Source: Atkinsonella hypoxylon (taxonomy: Eukaryota; Ascomycota; Sordariomycetes; Hypocreales; Clavicipitaceae). From it: 64,000 nucleotides of DNA. Under the pieces are notes generated by a model. That model made no database searches and was not told the origin of the DNA. It saw only the letters and a list, made by a program, of their open reading frames with translations. Position numbers and translations under genes: made by a program. Shown piece after piece: positions 1 through 11,336 of the stretch (position 1 is the first letter of the stretch; each line of letters opens with the position of its first letter). The stretch lies in contig JFHB01000045.1 of the NCBI GenBank assembly GCA_000729835.1, positions 1 to 64,000 of the forward strand. Reading direction: 5' to 3'.

Positions 1-387
1 GGGGGGGGGGAATCATCAAGCGTGCCGGCCAAAATGATGCTTCACCATGGTGAATATCCTGCAAGTTTTCTTCCAAATGTACTGCGGGACTTGACTCCTT
101 GATAAGAACATACTGGTCAAATTTCAATACATGTAGAACCTGGCTCCAGCATCATATGGTCTTCTGTCATCTGTAGCAGATGGGACGGGAGGAAAAAAAA
201 AAAAAAAAAAAGCAATTTGATCATGACAATGTGGTACAGACGTTGGTTATGTTGACATCCTCATTTCGACAAGTGGCTACTTTTTTTTTTTTTTGGAACG
301 TAATTTCGACGCAGAACATTCGAGCTACGCCAGTCTCGGCTGTCTTCGACTTCAACAGACGGGTATGAACATTGTGAAATAGAGTCA
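1..387. other. 3' flank of the Med12 gene, no gene seen
   Basis: This stretch lies downstream of the Med12 stop codon and probably includes its 3' untranslated region. It opens with a run of ten G at the very window edge. It also holds an A-run near 189-209 and a T-run near 281-294. Short open frames here are built on these homopolymers and show no protein resemblance. Confidence 0.6.
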
Positions 388-3300
388 TTACTGGATCTTG
401 ATCGCCTCGAAAAGCCCCAAGCTGAGGCTGGTGTCATTTTCGCCAATATTAGGAGTCGGCTCGCTCAGAATCTCCCAGCGACGAATTACGAAGGGACTGA
501 GGCGCTCGTTTGACGTTGGTCCGATGCCATACATGGCGCCCATGCCCCTCGCTGCAGCAGTATATGGCAGTGAAGACTTATCACGATGTGCCAGTTTGAG
601 GTTCTCGGCAGACGTGGGCCGGGGCGTGCTTAGCAGATAGTACATGCGCGGGTCAGATGTGGTACTCGTGCTCGGAGTAGAGCCTGGCAAGAAGAGAATA
701 GATTTGGCGCACTGCGTACGCAGGTCGTCTGGTAGTGCATCGGCCAGGAGGATGGCAATGTCAAAAATTTGCTGACACAGTGACCCCGTGACTTCTTGTG
801 GTAATGCCTCAATTTCCAGCAATAGGCCACACAAGGCAATGATGATGCGAGCTTTTGCTTCGTGATTCACCGTGTGAGAAGGCTTTGACGCAGTCGCTAG
901 CGCTGGAGTTGTCGCATAATTAGGTGTTTCAAGAACGCTATACAGCGTGATGAACTTCAACAAGACCGGGAGCCAATGCTCAATGACTTCCTTTTTGGCC
1001 AGAGTTCGCTCCTCATCCTGTGATGCGATGATCTCCCACAAGTCTGACAATTTGTCTACCAGTTTATTGCTCAGTGATGACTGTCGGGAAGTTGACTGGC
1101 CCGAGCTGATGGCTTGAATCACTTCAAGAAGATTTTCCGCCAGGCGGATTCGTTTGCTGTCTGTCGTGTCGTTGGCAATCGTCTCGGACTTGCTAGATGG
1201 TATCAGATCCAGGAATCTCGAATGTGCTTCACGGCTAAACCCCTGCGTGATTTCTTCACTAAGACACGGCAGCATGCTTGTCCACATAATGTTCTGTGAC
1301 TGTATCGCGTTGTCCATCGCTTTTGCAAAGGCTTCAAAGCGTGATGGTCCATCTTCCACACCGTCGTTTGCGCTGAGGTGGTTGTGCGCCAGGTCAAGGT
1401 TCAGCTTTAGTTGACAAAAAGGCATTGTCAAATCATTTGCAAGGCATAGTATTTGGTCGAAAGACGGCTGTCGATCTGTAGGTCCGTAGGGCAACAAAAG
1501 TTTGGTGACCAGTTTCCGTGCTAAAGCGGCTGCCGCAGGCGGCAAGGTACTCACATTCAGCGCGTTGGCTACTGTTGCGGAATCTGCCACAACCAAGGAT
1601 CGCATGGTCTCCAAGAGACACTCCTGGCACTCTTGATTATCGAGCGATAATCCTTGGGTTCCATCCGAGATTTTAAGAGCCGAGTATTCGATGAGAGAAT
1701 TTCGTATCAATAACACCAAAGCTTTAGCATGGTTGAACTTGGCACTCTGCTGCTGAATCCGGAAACAATAGGCTTCTTCGATCTGAAGAGTGGGAGTCGT
1801 CGACAGCCTCATTATCGTCAACTGAAGAAGTTCCTGTAGGTAAGTCGCCGACTTTGGTATTGCCGCGTCAGTTGCACCTTTAGTCATGATAGGACCTGCA
1901 TTTGCGGTATGAAGAATCGTCGCCATCGAAAGACATCCTAAACTCAAGAGAAGTGGGAAAAGCTCCGAGAGGGGTGGTCGGTTCTTTAGTGTTCTGATAT
2001 GACTGACCCAGTCTGCCATAAGTTTGTCAAAATGAGGTGCGTCTAGCATGCGCAACCTTGAGAGTAGTGATGCAAAAACCTGACGATTGTCGTCATGCTT
2101 CATCCACCCTGCTTCTAGCTTCGGGGCAATGTATCTGAATAATCGATTCATGGTAGGGTGGTCGATAACATTTCCGCTGGCTAGAAGCTTATCGATCTGC
2201 TCCGACACTTCTCCTTCGGCTGTCTGAGCTTGAACCGCCATACTATCAGAAACGGGTGAGCATGCATCGATAGCGTTGGACCGGTCGTTCTGAGCCAATT
2301 CCAGCGACAATTGCTTGGCAAGATCATCCCTGTCAGGTAATCGAGCAGCCAGGGCCGAAAGCGCTACAAGCAATGACCGTACAGCGATACCCTGATCACG
2401 GCTTATGGCTTTTAGCCGCTCGACAAATATCTCGAACAATGACTCGGCAGAGTCCATGGCCATGAAGACATCCAAGTTAGCATTAATGGTATCCACACAA
2501 GCCGCAAGCACATCAAAGTCGCGTCCGGAGGCACAACTTCTCAAAATACTTGCCAATTTAGTAAAGTCTTCAATTGTCTCCATCATGCTGCGAATAGAAG
2601 TAAAAATAGCCAGAGTCATGACGAAATCAGGATTCCGAGGAAGCCGCGTTGCGACAGCATCATATAAGTGGGCACCAATGGCACTCTGAACTGCTCGACT
2701 GCTGTTGATGACTCGTCGCAATAGCTTGTTTCGTGGTATAGGCTTGCGAGACACATTGCTATTTCCGAGATATGTGGCCAGACCGAGAGAGTAGTTGACA
2801 CATTCGAGTGCATTTGCAATGTTGATTGCTTCGTCTGACACGGAGTAATTGCCAGCACGCCGAAGAAGGCTACCTCGCTGAGAAATCTGCTCCTGGGGCA
2901 GACAATAGACTGGAAGCTCGACTAGGAGACGAGATGCACAAGGGCCATTAACGGGATCGATCTCCTCGACATCGTGTAATCCGCCGCGACCGATAAGCCA
3001 CTTCATGTACTGCGGAACAGAAAAATGCCCGGTTCGTACAAGCTCAGAGACTAAACGAATCATGAGATTTTTCCTGACATTATCGCCCGGGGCAATGTCT
3101 CCAAGTACATCAAGAATAGCAGAAGTGGCATTCACCCGGAAAACGCTCCAGGCTTTGACCAAGCCAGCCGCAACATAGACCCTTGCTAAGCCGGGCCGAT
3201 GCAAGGAGGTGGCCCACTCGATAACTCCCTTTATCAAGCCAATTTTGTCCTCTGTGGAAGCCCAGCACTCAGCGGCTAGGTCACGAATTCCTCTACCCTG

Positions 3301-5136
3301 CAAAGTTGGATCAAGCAGTTGCACCAAGTGTTGGCGGCCACGTATTGGAGATGCTGTATTCGTTACTAACAATCTCCCGTTACGTAGTCTAATATTGTTG
3401 TACGATGCCTGTGCTATGGCATCGTCTGCTGGCAAGATCGATTTCAAGGTCTCGGAGAAGCGTTGCCATGCCGGCGGGCAGATGAAGCTTTCAGGGTTGT
3501 ACTTGACGAGGGAAAGCACCAGTGCGGATAGTTGACCAGAAAGTTGAATGAGGATATCCCTATCAGGGTCATTTTCGATCTAGGCTCGGTATCAGCATTT
3601 TACCAAATGTAGAAGTGATTTGGGGGGGGGGGTTGTAATTTGGGGTTTCTCGTACAGTGTGAAGGTGGTTTAGTAAGGAGAAGATCAGTCGTCGGCCGCA
3701 TTTTCGTAGTTGTAACAAATGGGTCCAATGTATTTGAGCAATCAAAATCCACATAGGAATTCTCGACTGGGGACTACTTTCTAGGCCAGAAATAATCCAT
3801 TCCAGGTAGTGGTCGCGATCGAGAAGCTGTTCGGAATAGAGACACGTTGCGAGACGGATGCTGCGTAAAGAGCGGTTCATTAGCATACAGTGTAGGTGCG
3901 AAAGTCGTGGATAAGGAAAATCACTTACGCATACGTCACCTTGGATTTCCAGTCAGACTCTCCAAATGCAGAAACAACAGCTTCAAGGAACTGTTCTACG
4001 AAAACAGTCCAATCTCGAATCCATTTCAGCTCGCCGCCGAGAACAAAAGCGCCACTGGCTCCTTTCCTTTTGAAGGCTCTGATCTCATTAGCACCGACGC
4101 ATTTCGCCAACCATACCGCACGTTCCGTGGGCACGTCTTTGTTGAGACATTGATCAAGTAGGGTACGTCCGCGAATACCATGAGGTATTGTCCGACTCAG
4201 ACGGCGCAAAGATATAGCTGGATTGGCTAAGTCTTTGAGCCAAATTTCTCGTTTTGTGTCGGTGAGCGTCACTCGAGGAGGGGGTTTAAAGGTTGACGGA
4301 GTGGTAATTTGTCCGCGATGCCGTCGCTGGTTCAGAACGCCCATGAAAATGGTGGAAAGAGCATTGAGACCGCTTTTCTGTTTGAGGGCGGGAAATATTG
4401 CCAGTCTGGCGGACGATGCTTCGTTCTGGCTGCCTCTATCCCATGTGCCTTTTTGAATAGCCTCAGTACTCCATTCATCTTCATGATGAACGCCGGACCA
4501 AGGAAAGAAATCAGCATGGCCCGAGAATAAACCTTTGCTGAAGGGATCTCGAGTGACATAGCCGCGATTTGTACTCACAAACCGGGGTGCCGCGGCCGGT
4601 ACTTCGACTGTGTATGGTTTCGGCCGCACGTCTTTTTTGGCCGGTGTTGTCGTTGGCGCTGCGGTTCGCGAGGAAGGAACAGTTGTTGATGGCTGCGGAA
4701 GCCTGCGCTGGGGCATGGGCATTGGCAGATTGTCAGCATCGTGCTGAGAGATCCTCGATATTGCTGGACTCGTGTTTTCAGTCTCGGCGTTTTCTGATGA
4801 AACAGGCATCATTCGGGAAGGTGTTCGAATTTGAGGCGATTCGGTTGCCGAAAGCGGCCCGGCGGCAGTGAGCTCGTTGGATAATTCGAGTCGTAGCTTC
4901 GAGCCTTGATATCTAGGCGTGGAGACATGACGTGCAGCCAATACATCGGCGGATTCGGGATTAGAGTCGGATACTGTGGCAGGATCTCGCCTGGCTGGGG
5001 AGGGCGGAAGATACTGTTGTTGAGATGATGATATTGTGCGTTGATGATGATTTGAAGGTCTCTGGACCTGCAGCGTCGAGCCGAGCCCTCGTTGAGACTG
5101 TCGCGGCTGGACACCCATGGGGGTCCTTGAGGTCAT
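388..5136 (-). CDS. srb8: Mediator of RNA polymerase II transcription subunit 12 (Med12/Srb8)
   Basis: Three exons on the minus strand: 5136-3929, 3860-3656 and 3579-388, giving 1534 residues, within the 1500-1700 usual for filamentous fungi. Intron 1 has donor GTAAGT and acceptor CGCAG; intron 2 has donor GTACGA and acceptor CCTAG. The conserved Med12 domain lies near residues 290-400, with KREIWLKDLANP and SRTIPHGIRG followed by an AVWLAKCVGANEIRAFKRKG block. Exon 2 carries the LLDRDHYLEWIISGLE block typical of the family. Med12 belongs to the CDK8 kinase module, which reversibly binds Mediator in the nucleus and mostly represses it. The start MTSRTPMG is chosen because fungal orthologues begin this way; the frame stays open upstream to a stop at 5220-5218, but without an ATG. 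Intron 2 contains an 11-nt G-run (C on the coding strand). The N-terminal 250 residues are low-complexity and Ser/Pro/Gln-rich. Confidence 0.93.
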
Positions 5137-5846
5137 GATGCGCAAGGGCGAGACGGCGCCATCCCGATCAATGATGCGGTACGAATATGACGAGGAAGTA
5201 GAGAAGGTTTGCGGCAACTAACGAATGCCCGGTTCCAACACGACGTATCGTGCAGGCGACATGGAGGGAAGTATATTGCAATTTATCTGCCACTAAGCAT
5301 GAGAAAGGCTGGGCCAGCACCAATTGCGAAATGGACAAAGCAAAAGCTTGGTCGAAAGCCGTCCCGGGGCCAGCACAAAGTCGCGTGAGGGCTGGTCACA
5401 TGCAAGATTATGCCGGTCGTTCAAACTGCACAACGGCAATGTATTGGTGAGGGTGATGTCGAGCCACGGGCGGCGAGCGGCGAGGTCGTTGTTGTAAACA
5501 GGACTCTGAAAAGAGGTGCTGCGGGAGGAGGTTAGGAATGGGACGAGGTCGAGAGTGGATAACGCGGATGCGGGTGTTGAGAGCTGGAGCGTCTGGTCTG
5601 TTAATATCACAGCACTGTATCTACCTAGGCACCTACTAGGTAGGTACGTGGGTAGTCAATCCATGTACACACGTATTTCCAGTCAATACCTAGAAGGTAC
5701 CTAAAATAGTGTCTAGCAGGTAGTGCGTATCAGGTACTACCCTTGAAGATACCAGATAGCCAGCTCCATCGAGGCGAGCCAGTCGGCAGGCGCAGGTGCA
5801 GGCAAAACATCGAATAATCCCGGTTGGATTGACGGGAGAGCGTGAG

Positions 5847-5918
5847 GGGGGTGTGAGTGGGGGTGTGAGTGGGGGTGTGAGTGGGGGTGTGAGTGGAGGT
5901 GTGAGTGGAGGTGCGAGG
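5847..5918. repeat. 12-bp minisatellite, about 6 copies
   Basis: The unit GGGGGTGTGAGT is repeated four times exactly (5847-5894), followed by two diverged copies (GGAGGTGTGAGT and GGAGGTGCGAGG). Because 12 is a multiple of three, the minus strand reads as a His-Ser-His-Pro repeat. That explains a spurious His-rich open frame here. Confidence 0.9.
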
Positions 5919-6654
5919 GGGTGTGATGGTGCGTCTTATGCAATTTGGTGATGTCGGGCGTGTTGGCGTGTCGGTGTGTTAAGTGCCGCTGTGACCGCTG
6001 GTAGCGCTGAAGCGCTTGACCTGTTTTGGACATAAGTGGGGTCAGAGAACGGCGGTGGGGCACCAGTTAAACAAGCCAGACAGCCTCGGTGCTGCCTTGC
6101 CATACTGCGCAGCACCTAACTCCGTACCGCGGAGCAATTATTAGAGTCAAGGTTCCAACAAGAGTCAACTAATACTCCGTCCCGTGCTGCCGAGTAAAGT
6201 CTGGTTTGGTTGTCCGGCGGTCAGTATCCCCTTGGCAGTGCGTCGGGCAAGTCGCCAGGAGCGAGGTGGGCCAATGGGCCAATGGGCCAGTGAGACCAAG
6301 ACTGAATTGGAAGTACTAGGTAAATTATATAAGCGGACGTCTATATGCATGATGGAAACATCACAGCAATCTTCTGATGCATAAAGTGGCACATTGCACA
6401 TATTGCAGAAAAGGGCGTGGGTCCGCGACTTGCCCAAGGCCTTATTAGTAATAGCAATTAACTAATTGATGCTGCTGGTAATAACACGGGATCGACCCCT
6501 TCAGGGAGTGACCCAACTTAGCCTACCTTACCTACCTTGGTAGGTAGATAAGGTATCTATTCCGTATCTGCTGTGATATTGTAGGCTATCTTCATGCCCC
6601 ATGTACTTTACTCGTAACGCTGAGGTGCTGCTGACGATAGCTCAGCCAGCCAAG

Positions 6655-6794
6655 CCACCTTCCACCTTCCACCTTCCACCTTCCACCTTCCACCTTCCAC
6701 CTTCCACCTTCCACCTTCCACCTTCCACCTTCCACCTTCCACCTTCCACCTTCCACCTTCCACCTTCCACCTTCCACCTTCCACCTTCCACCTT
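6655..6794. repeat. Perfect 20-copy heptanucleotide array (CCACCTT)n
   Basis: The unit CCACCTT is repeated exactly 20 times over 140 bp with no mismatch that I can see. Seven is not a multiple of three, so every frame encodes the same heptapeptide in rotation and both strands stay open. This gives overlapping low-complexity ORFs that are not genes. Confidence 0.95.
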
Positions 6795-7046
6795 GGAACC
6801 GCACTGCTGAAGATATCTAGTCATTGAATACCCTAACCTATCAAATTTACCGGAACGACAACCCGAAAGGCGTCCTTCCCCTTCATTCTGGCAGAGAGTC
6901 GTTGCCAGAAAATCCCAAAGTAAAGTGTTACAAGTCGCGACTCTTGATGCTAGTGGAGCCATCTCATAGACATGGCATGCAAGGTTTCCAGGGAGGCACA
7001 GGGCGGTCCAGTGAGAAGTGAGCCCCGGCCGGGCCCCGAAAGAGAC

Positions 7047-7094
7047 CTGGAAAGGCCCTGGAAAGGCCCTGGAAAGGCCCTGGAACGGCCCTGG
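7047..7094. repeat. 12-bp direct repeat, 4 copies
   Basis: The unit CTGGAAAGGCCC occurs about four times in tandem; the last copy has one substitution (AACGGCC). It sits in GC-rich spacer DNA with no gene. Confidence 0.85.
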
Positions 7095-7807
7095 CTTGCC
7101 CGGACAGCCCTGCGTCCCTGCATCGCCAGCACCAGAGGGGACAAGTTGACGAGCCAGCACAAGACAAGGGGCGCCAAGATTGACCTGACCCTTGATCTTG
7201 ATCGGCCGTCCTGTCAATATCTCGTTCTCGGAAGACTACTCCGTAATTATTCGCCTTCCATCCGTATTACTGTGCACTGTACATGAGGCATGTAGGTAGT
7301 GGCTCTGGCATGGCAAGATGGCGAGGCGTGCGAGGGTAGGGTCTGGTCAACTGGTCAATTGGTCTCAACTGTCTTCAATCTTGTCTGGTGGAATTGATTG
7401 ATTGATCTGTGCCACGCAGCGAGCCACGCAGCGAGCCCATGCGGGACAACATCGCTGCCAAGTGCCAAGCTACATCCCCCCAACACTTGCTATGAATCCT
7501 CTTGCCTGTTGCCCGTTGCCCGTTGCCTGTCAAGCCTGTTAATATCCTGTTGTGCGCCGTGTTCACATCGCGTCCATCGTCGCCGAAACATGTGGTACTG
7601 TGACACGGATCTATCTGTGCTGCAACGCAGTTGTCACCAGACGGCTCTTTCACAAGTGCGCATGTGCTGTTGATGCAGGGATCATTATTCACGCCAGTCC
7701 AAGCCCTCCTCCTTTGTTCCCGTCTTGTGGTCCTATCGTGCTGTACCCTCCTCGTGTATAGTCTCGTGTATACTGTCAACCGTCGTGTGTTCTTCTCCTC
7801 TTAGAGC

Positions 7808-7851
7808 GATGGATGGATGGACGGATGGATGGATGGATAGATGGATGGATG
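7808..7851. repeat. GGAT tetranucleotide microsatellite
   Basis: An ATGG/GGAT tandem run with a few interruptions (ACGG, ATAG). It is non-coding. Confidence 0.85.
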
Positions 7852-9217
7852 AGTGATTGATTGCCAGGTCGGGAAAGTTTGGTTGGGCTGAGCCCATGTC
7901 TCTTATTGGCCGCTGACCCGTAGGTGGCGACGTGTCGCTGTCCCGCCTGGCCAATTTCATATTCGATTACGGCAGCATCTTGTCTGCAACCCATTCCCCC
8001 TCGCCATGTTCAGCCTGAGATTGCTGCGTCACATCCAGGGCGTAATAGGCCATGATCCGCAAAGTCAGCGGGATTATCGCGAACGAAATACCTTCGAAAA
8101 CGTACAATGGACGGTTTCATGCTGATCCCCTTGGCCCTCCGTCTCCGTGATGGGTGGGCCACCGATTCGTGTTACCGAGCGACATTTCGCGTAATTCGGC
8201 TCTGACTCCAGAAGCTCTGTGCCATGTCGTCAGGGCGAAAGCACGGGCGCCGAAGCATGCGAAAACCTACTTGTTTTAGCCGAGCGGGTCGAGGGATAGT
8301 CACTATGTTTTGAAGGGGAACGACATTCCAGGTCTGGGTCCGACAACGGCTTGACAGACTTCAATGTGATGAAGCCTATTAGGCCAACCGCTGCTGTAGA
8401 GTAGTTATCACGGGAAGTCGGGCGACAAGTCGCTGGGTCCTCCGGATCAACTTTACCTTGCTTGTGCAGGGCAATCCCTGTTTACCCACACTGAGGTATT
8501 CCTATGGCACTAGCTCCTACGGTAGGAAAGTGTACATGATATGAAAACGTATCACATACTTGGAAATCATCATAAAGTTTGGCCCTTTTACGAAAGTAAT
8601 CAATAGCTCTGGGTAGCTCTGGGTTGGTTGCTTGATCCCACATACCTACCTAGGTGCTTACTATAGCTACATATTACACAAGCTTCTCGTTCTCGTCCAC
8701 CGACAATCATAATATCCAGCGGAATTGCTGCCCTGGTGCCGTATATGCCGTTGTCTGCGGCTGCGATCAAGTTCAAATGCAGTCAAATTCCCACGATGCT
8801 GGTCACAATTATCCATCTCGCATTATTGTATCCGGTCTCATTGCGTAGACATAGATCATTATACATCTTCATATGTAAGATTATTGTGCAGGGTATACTC
8901 TGTAGTGGTATACCATTTACCCTTTGACCATCAAGTTTGTATTGGAATCATGGCATGCCATGCACTAACTAGGGTCTTGGTTTTGGCGCCGAAGCAGAGC
9001 ATTCCAGCGTCGATAGCCGAATGACGATATCCTGAATGTATTTACGTCTAAACGGAGCTCTCTGTGTGTATAAAAATATGCACTTGTTCGACACACCTCA
9101 TACGCAACCGAAAATCTCAGTTGGTCTTGGTAGACTCACAGGAATATCGAATTTGCTTCTGCATTCACTGCAAGAGGAAGACGACAGATCCCAGCAACGC
9201 CATCTTAGCCACCACCC

Positions 9218-10054
9218 TCACCGCTCTTCGCCTTGTCCTACGCTCCACTCGCTCCAACCTTTCCTTTCACCAGGTAGCTCTATAGTCTCCCACTCTTCCT
9301 TCCTCACCTGCTTCCACTCACTTACTGGGATCCAGCCAATATAGGCTCTGTCACCGAAGCCTCCAATCCAGTAGACGTGCGTTACAACCAATCTCATCCA
9401 TGCATCTTCATGGATCCTGTTTCCAGGAAGCCAATATCGAGCATCGGGATGCTTTGCCGTATAGCATCTCGCTAGGCGGATCGAATATTCATCGTCAGCA
9501 TCGATGGTTTCCAAGTAGCCAAAGAGTGAGAAGCGAGGCAAGTTAGCTGCCGAATATGGCACCGTGTCGGGGACATTATCATGCTCTGGCCTCACGTTGT
9601 AGGGGCGATTGCGGCCCAGGGAGGGAATATATGCGGTTAAACGAGACAGCAGCGATATCCGCTTAGCTGGGGCATACGGAGGAGCCCATCTCATGGAAAG
9701 GGTAATGTTGGAGCCAGCGCCAGCATTCTTGAAGCTCGTGCCGATCTTGACAGCCAAGATTGTCGGGTTGCCTTCGTCTTCGCAGTCGGCCACATAGTCC
9801 ATCAGGCCGACGGGCTGGCCGCCCATATTGCCTGGACGATTTTCTTGTTCGCCGACCTCGTTATCAGACGCATCTGGGAAGATGGTCGATAATGTGCCAA
9901 GCTTGGTCAAAGCAAGGATTCGTCGGCCCATCACCGCTGCAACATAGCTGGTCGGAATCTTGGCCACTTTTGTAGAATTATCCAGCACGGATAGAGGGCT
10001 TTGCGCCGCCGCAGCGACGCCACACAAGCCGGCGACAATGTTGAGCAGCTTCAT
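9218..10054 (-). CDS. CREG-like secreted protein (FMN-binding split-barrel fold)
   Basis: A single-exon gene of 278 residues. Residues 1-17 (MKLLNIVAGLCGVAAAA) form a signal peptide. The body matches the fungal CREG-like/pyridoxamine-phosphate-oxidase-like family: AAVMGRRILALTKLGTLST, then GLMDYVADCEDEGNPTILA, NITLSMRWAPPYAPAKRISL, the ARYWLPGNRIH block and VTHVYWIGGFGDRAYIGWIP. CREG proteins are secreted or vacuolar/lysosomal glycoproteins that have the split-barrel fold but usually lack oxidase activity. The biochemical role in fungi is not established. Two N-glycosylation sequons are visible (near residues 26 and 116). The ATG at 10054 is the first methionine and gives a clean signal peptide. 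The gene is isolated, with a 4 kb spacer downstream and 1.3 kb upstream. Confidence 0.88.
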   Translation of the reverse strand: MKLLNIVAGLCGVAAAAQSPLSVLDNSTKVAKIPTSYVAAVMGRRILALTKLGTLSTIFPDASDNEVGEQENRPGNMGGQPVGLMDYVADCEDEGNPTILAVKIGTSFKNAGAGSNITLSMRWAPPYAPAKRISLLSRLTAYIPSLGRNRPYNVRPEHDNVPDTVPYSAANLPRFSLFGYLETIDADDEYSIRLARCYTAKHPDARYWLPGNRIHEDAWMRLVVTHVYWIGGFGDRAYIGWIPVSEWKQVRKEEWETIELPGERKGWSEWSVGQGEER

Positions 10055-11336
10055 GGTGATGATAGTGACAGTGACAGGCAGACAGTGACAGCAACGGGGA
10101 AGGTGAATGGCGCGCGAGGACCATGCAACGATCCTAACCCAGTCAGCTCACAAAGATACCGTCAGAGCTGGACGATCGAAAAAGAAGTCAGGGGCCGCTG
10201 ATGTGAGACCACAAGAAGGGACGTTTCATCTTCTGAGGCAGGATGCTCGATGCCTCCATAACAAGGAGGGGTTCGCGGCTGTGCATTAGTGTGACAGTGC
10301 GTCTACGGTTCTCGACTGACGCAATCGAACGGAGGCTATCTTGGGTGGGGAGATTGATAAGATTAGATTTCTGGGTGCCATGCAGGCATGAGAAAATGAC
10401 CCAAGGACCTCTCTATTTGACGGTCACATCTTCGGCCTGGCTGAATGTGTTGACGCGTCGGCACTTTTAAATAATGGATTAGAAAGACATTAAATAAATC
10501 GCAGGCTGTCGCGGCTATAACGTTCCCCAACGCTATCTGCCCACAACGTTCGTTGACCGTTATTACATGCGGGGTCTGAGTTTGCGCCAACTGACGCGGT
10601 TTCTCCTGCCCCACACCCCAATACAATACAAGTACGGAATAATGTACATAGCTAATACGGAAACGAAGTGGGGGAGGGCCGGGAGCATGGTCTGATCTGT
10701 TTACAAAGGCAAGGCGCTAATTACTATGGCAACACTGGCGAGGTCGTGTTTAAATAAATAAACTTGGGTAGAAGGAGACACCTGCCAATATTTATGCAAA
10801 GTTAATTTCATGCAAATATGTCAAGCACCGTGTCACGGCTCGCTTCATCGGCGGCTGGAATGCACCTGCATGCTCACGCCAGTGTGGCCCAGTCATTGGT
10901 GGGCCAGTCATTGGTGGAACCAGTCATTAGTGGACCAGTCACCAGGTGGGACACGGACGATTGTTGCCCCTACAACCGTGTTGACTTTGGCGGGGCTGCA
11001 GCCCAATGAATGACACGCATAAGCACCTGAGCAGCACCCACCCACCCACAGGCTTAGCTCTCCTCAGCCTCGAGATCTGTACAATATACCAGACCTGCTC
11101 GTTCATCAGCAGCCGGCATCCGTGACGACAGTAGACATTGGTTTTTCCCTTCGACGTCTTGACAGCTTGCTGTTCGTCGATGAAGCCGCTACAGCTGATC
11201 TTCTAAGCATTGACGAAAACCGATTCTTTATTGCCTGCCTGATCATTTACCTGGTATCGTCGAAAGCAGCAACATCGATTTGCTACCATCGCTCTAGAAA
11301 CCCCTACTAGCCTTCGATCGCGAGCGCTTTCTCACA
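10055..11336. other. Divergent promoter region of the CREG-like and Dbf2-type genes
   Basis: This 1.3 kb spacer separates two divergently transcribed genes. It contains a short imperfect repeat (about 10891-10946; unit CAGTCATTGGTGG) and pyrimidine/CACC-rich DNA before the kinase start. No protein-like open frame was recognised. Confidence 0.6.
10891..10946. repeat. Imperfect 16-bp tandem repeat, 3-4 copies
   Basis: Copies of CCAGTCATTGGTGG-type sequence repeat with substitutions and a degraded last copy (CCAGTCACCAGG). It lies upstream of the Dbf2-type kinase gene. Confidence 0.75.

Larger units (their letters stand above)
5137..9217. other. 4 kb gene-poor spacer with several tandem repeats
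   Basis: No convincing gene was found between the divergent Med12 start and the CREG-like stop. The spacer holds CCTAGGTA-type motifs (about 5620-5700, 6515-6555, 8640-8655), a 12-bp array (5847-5918), a perfect 7-bp array (6655-6794), another 12-bp array (7047-7094), a GGAT array (7808-7851) and a TACTCCGTA site (7237-7245). Many short open frames exist on both strands, but none has a recognisable domain or good splice partners. Confidence 0.6.

Noticed and set aside
5137..5217. Upstream extension of Med12 by 27 codons
   Set aside because: It has no ATG (only TTG at 5217), and the family N-terminus starts at 5136.
6592..7217. Overlapping frames with heptapeptide repeats on both strands
   Set aside because: They are produced by the 20-copy CCACCTT array and have no start context, domain or splice support.
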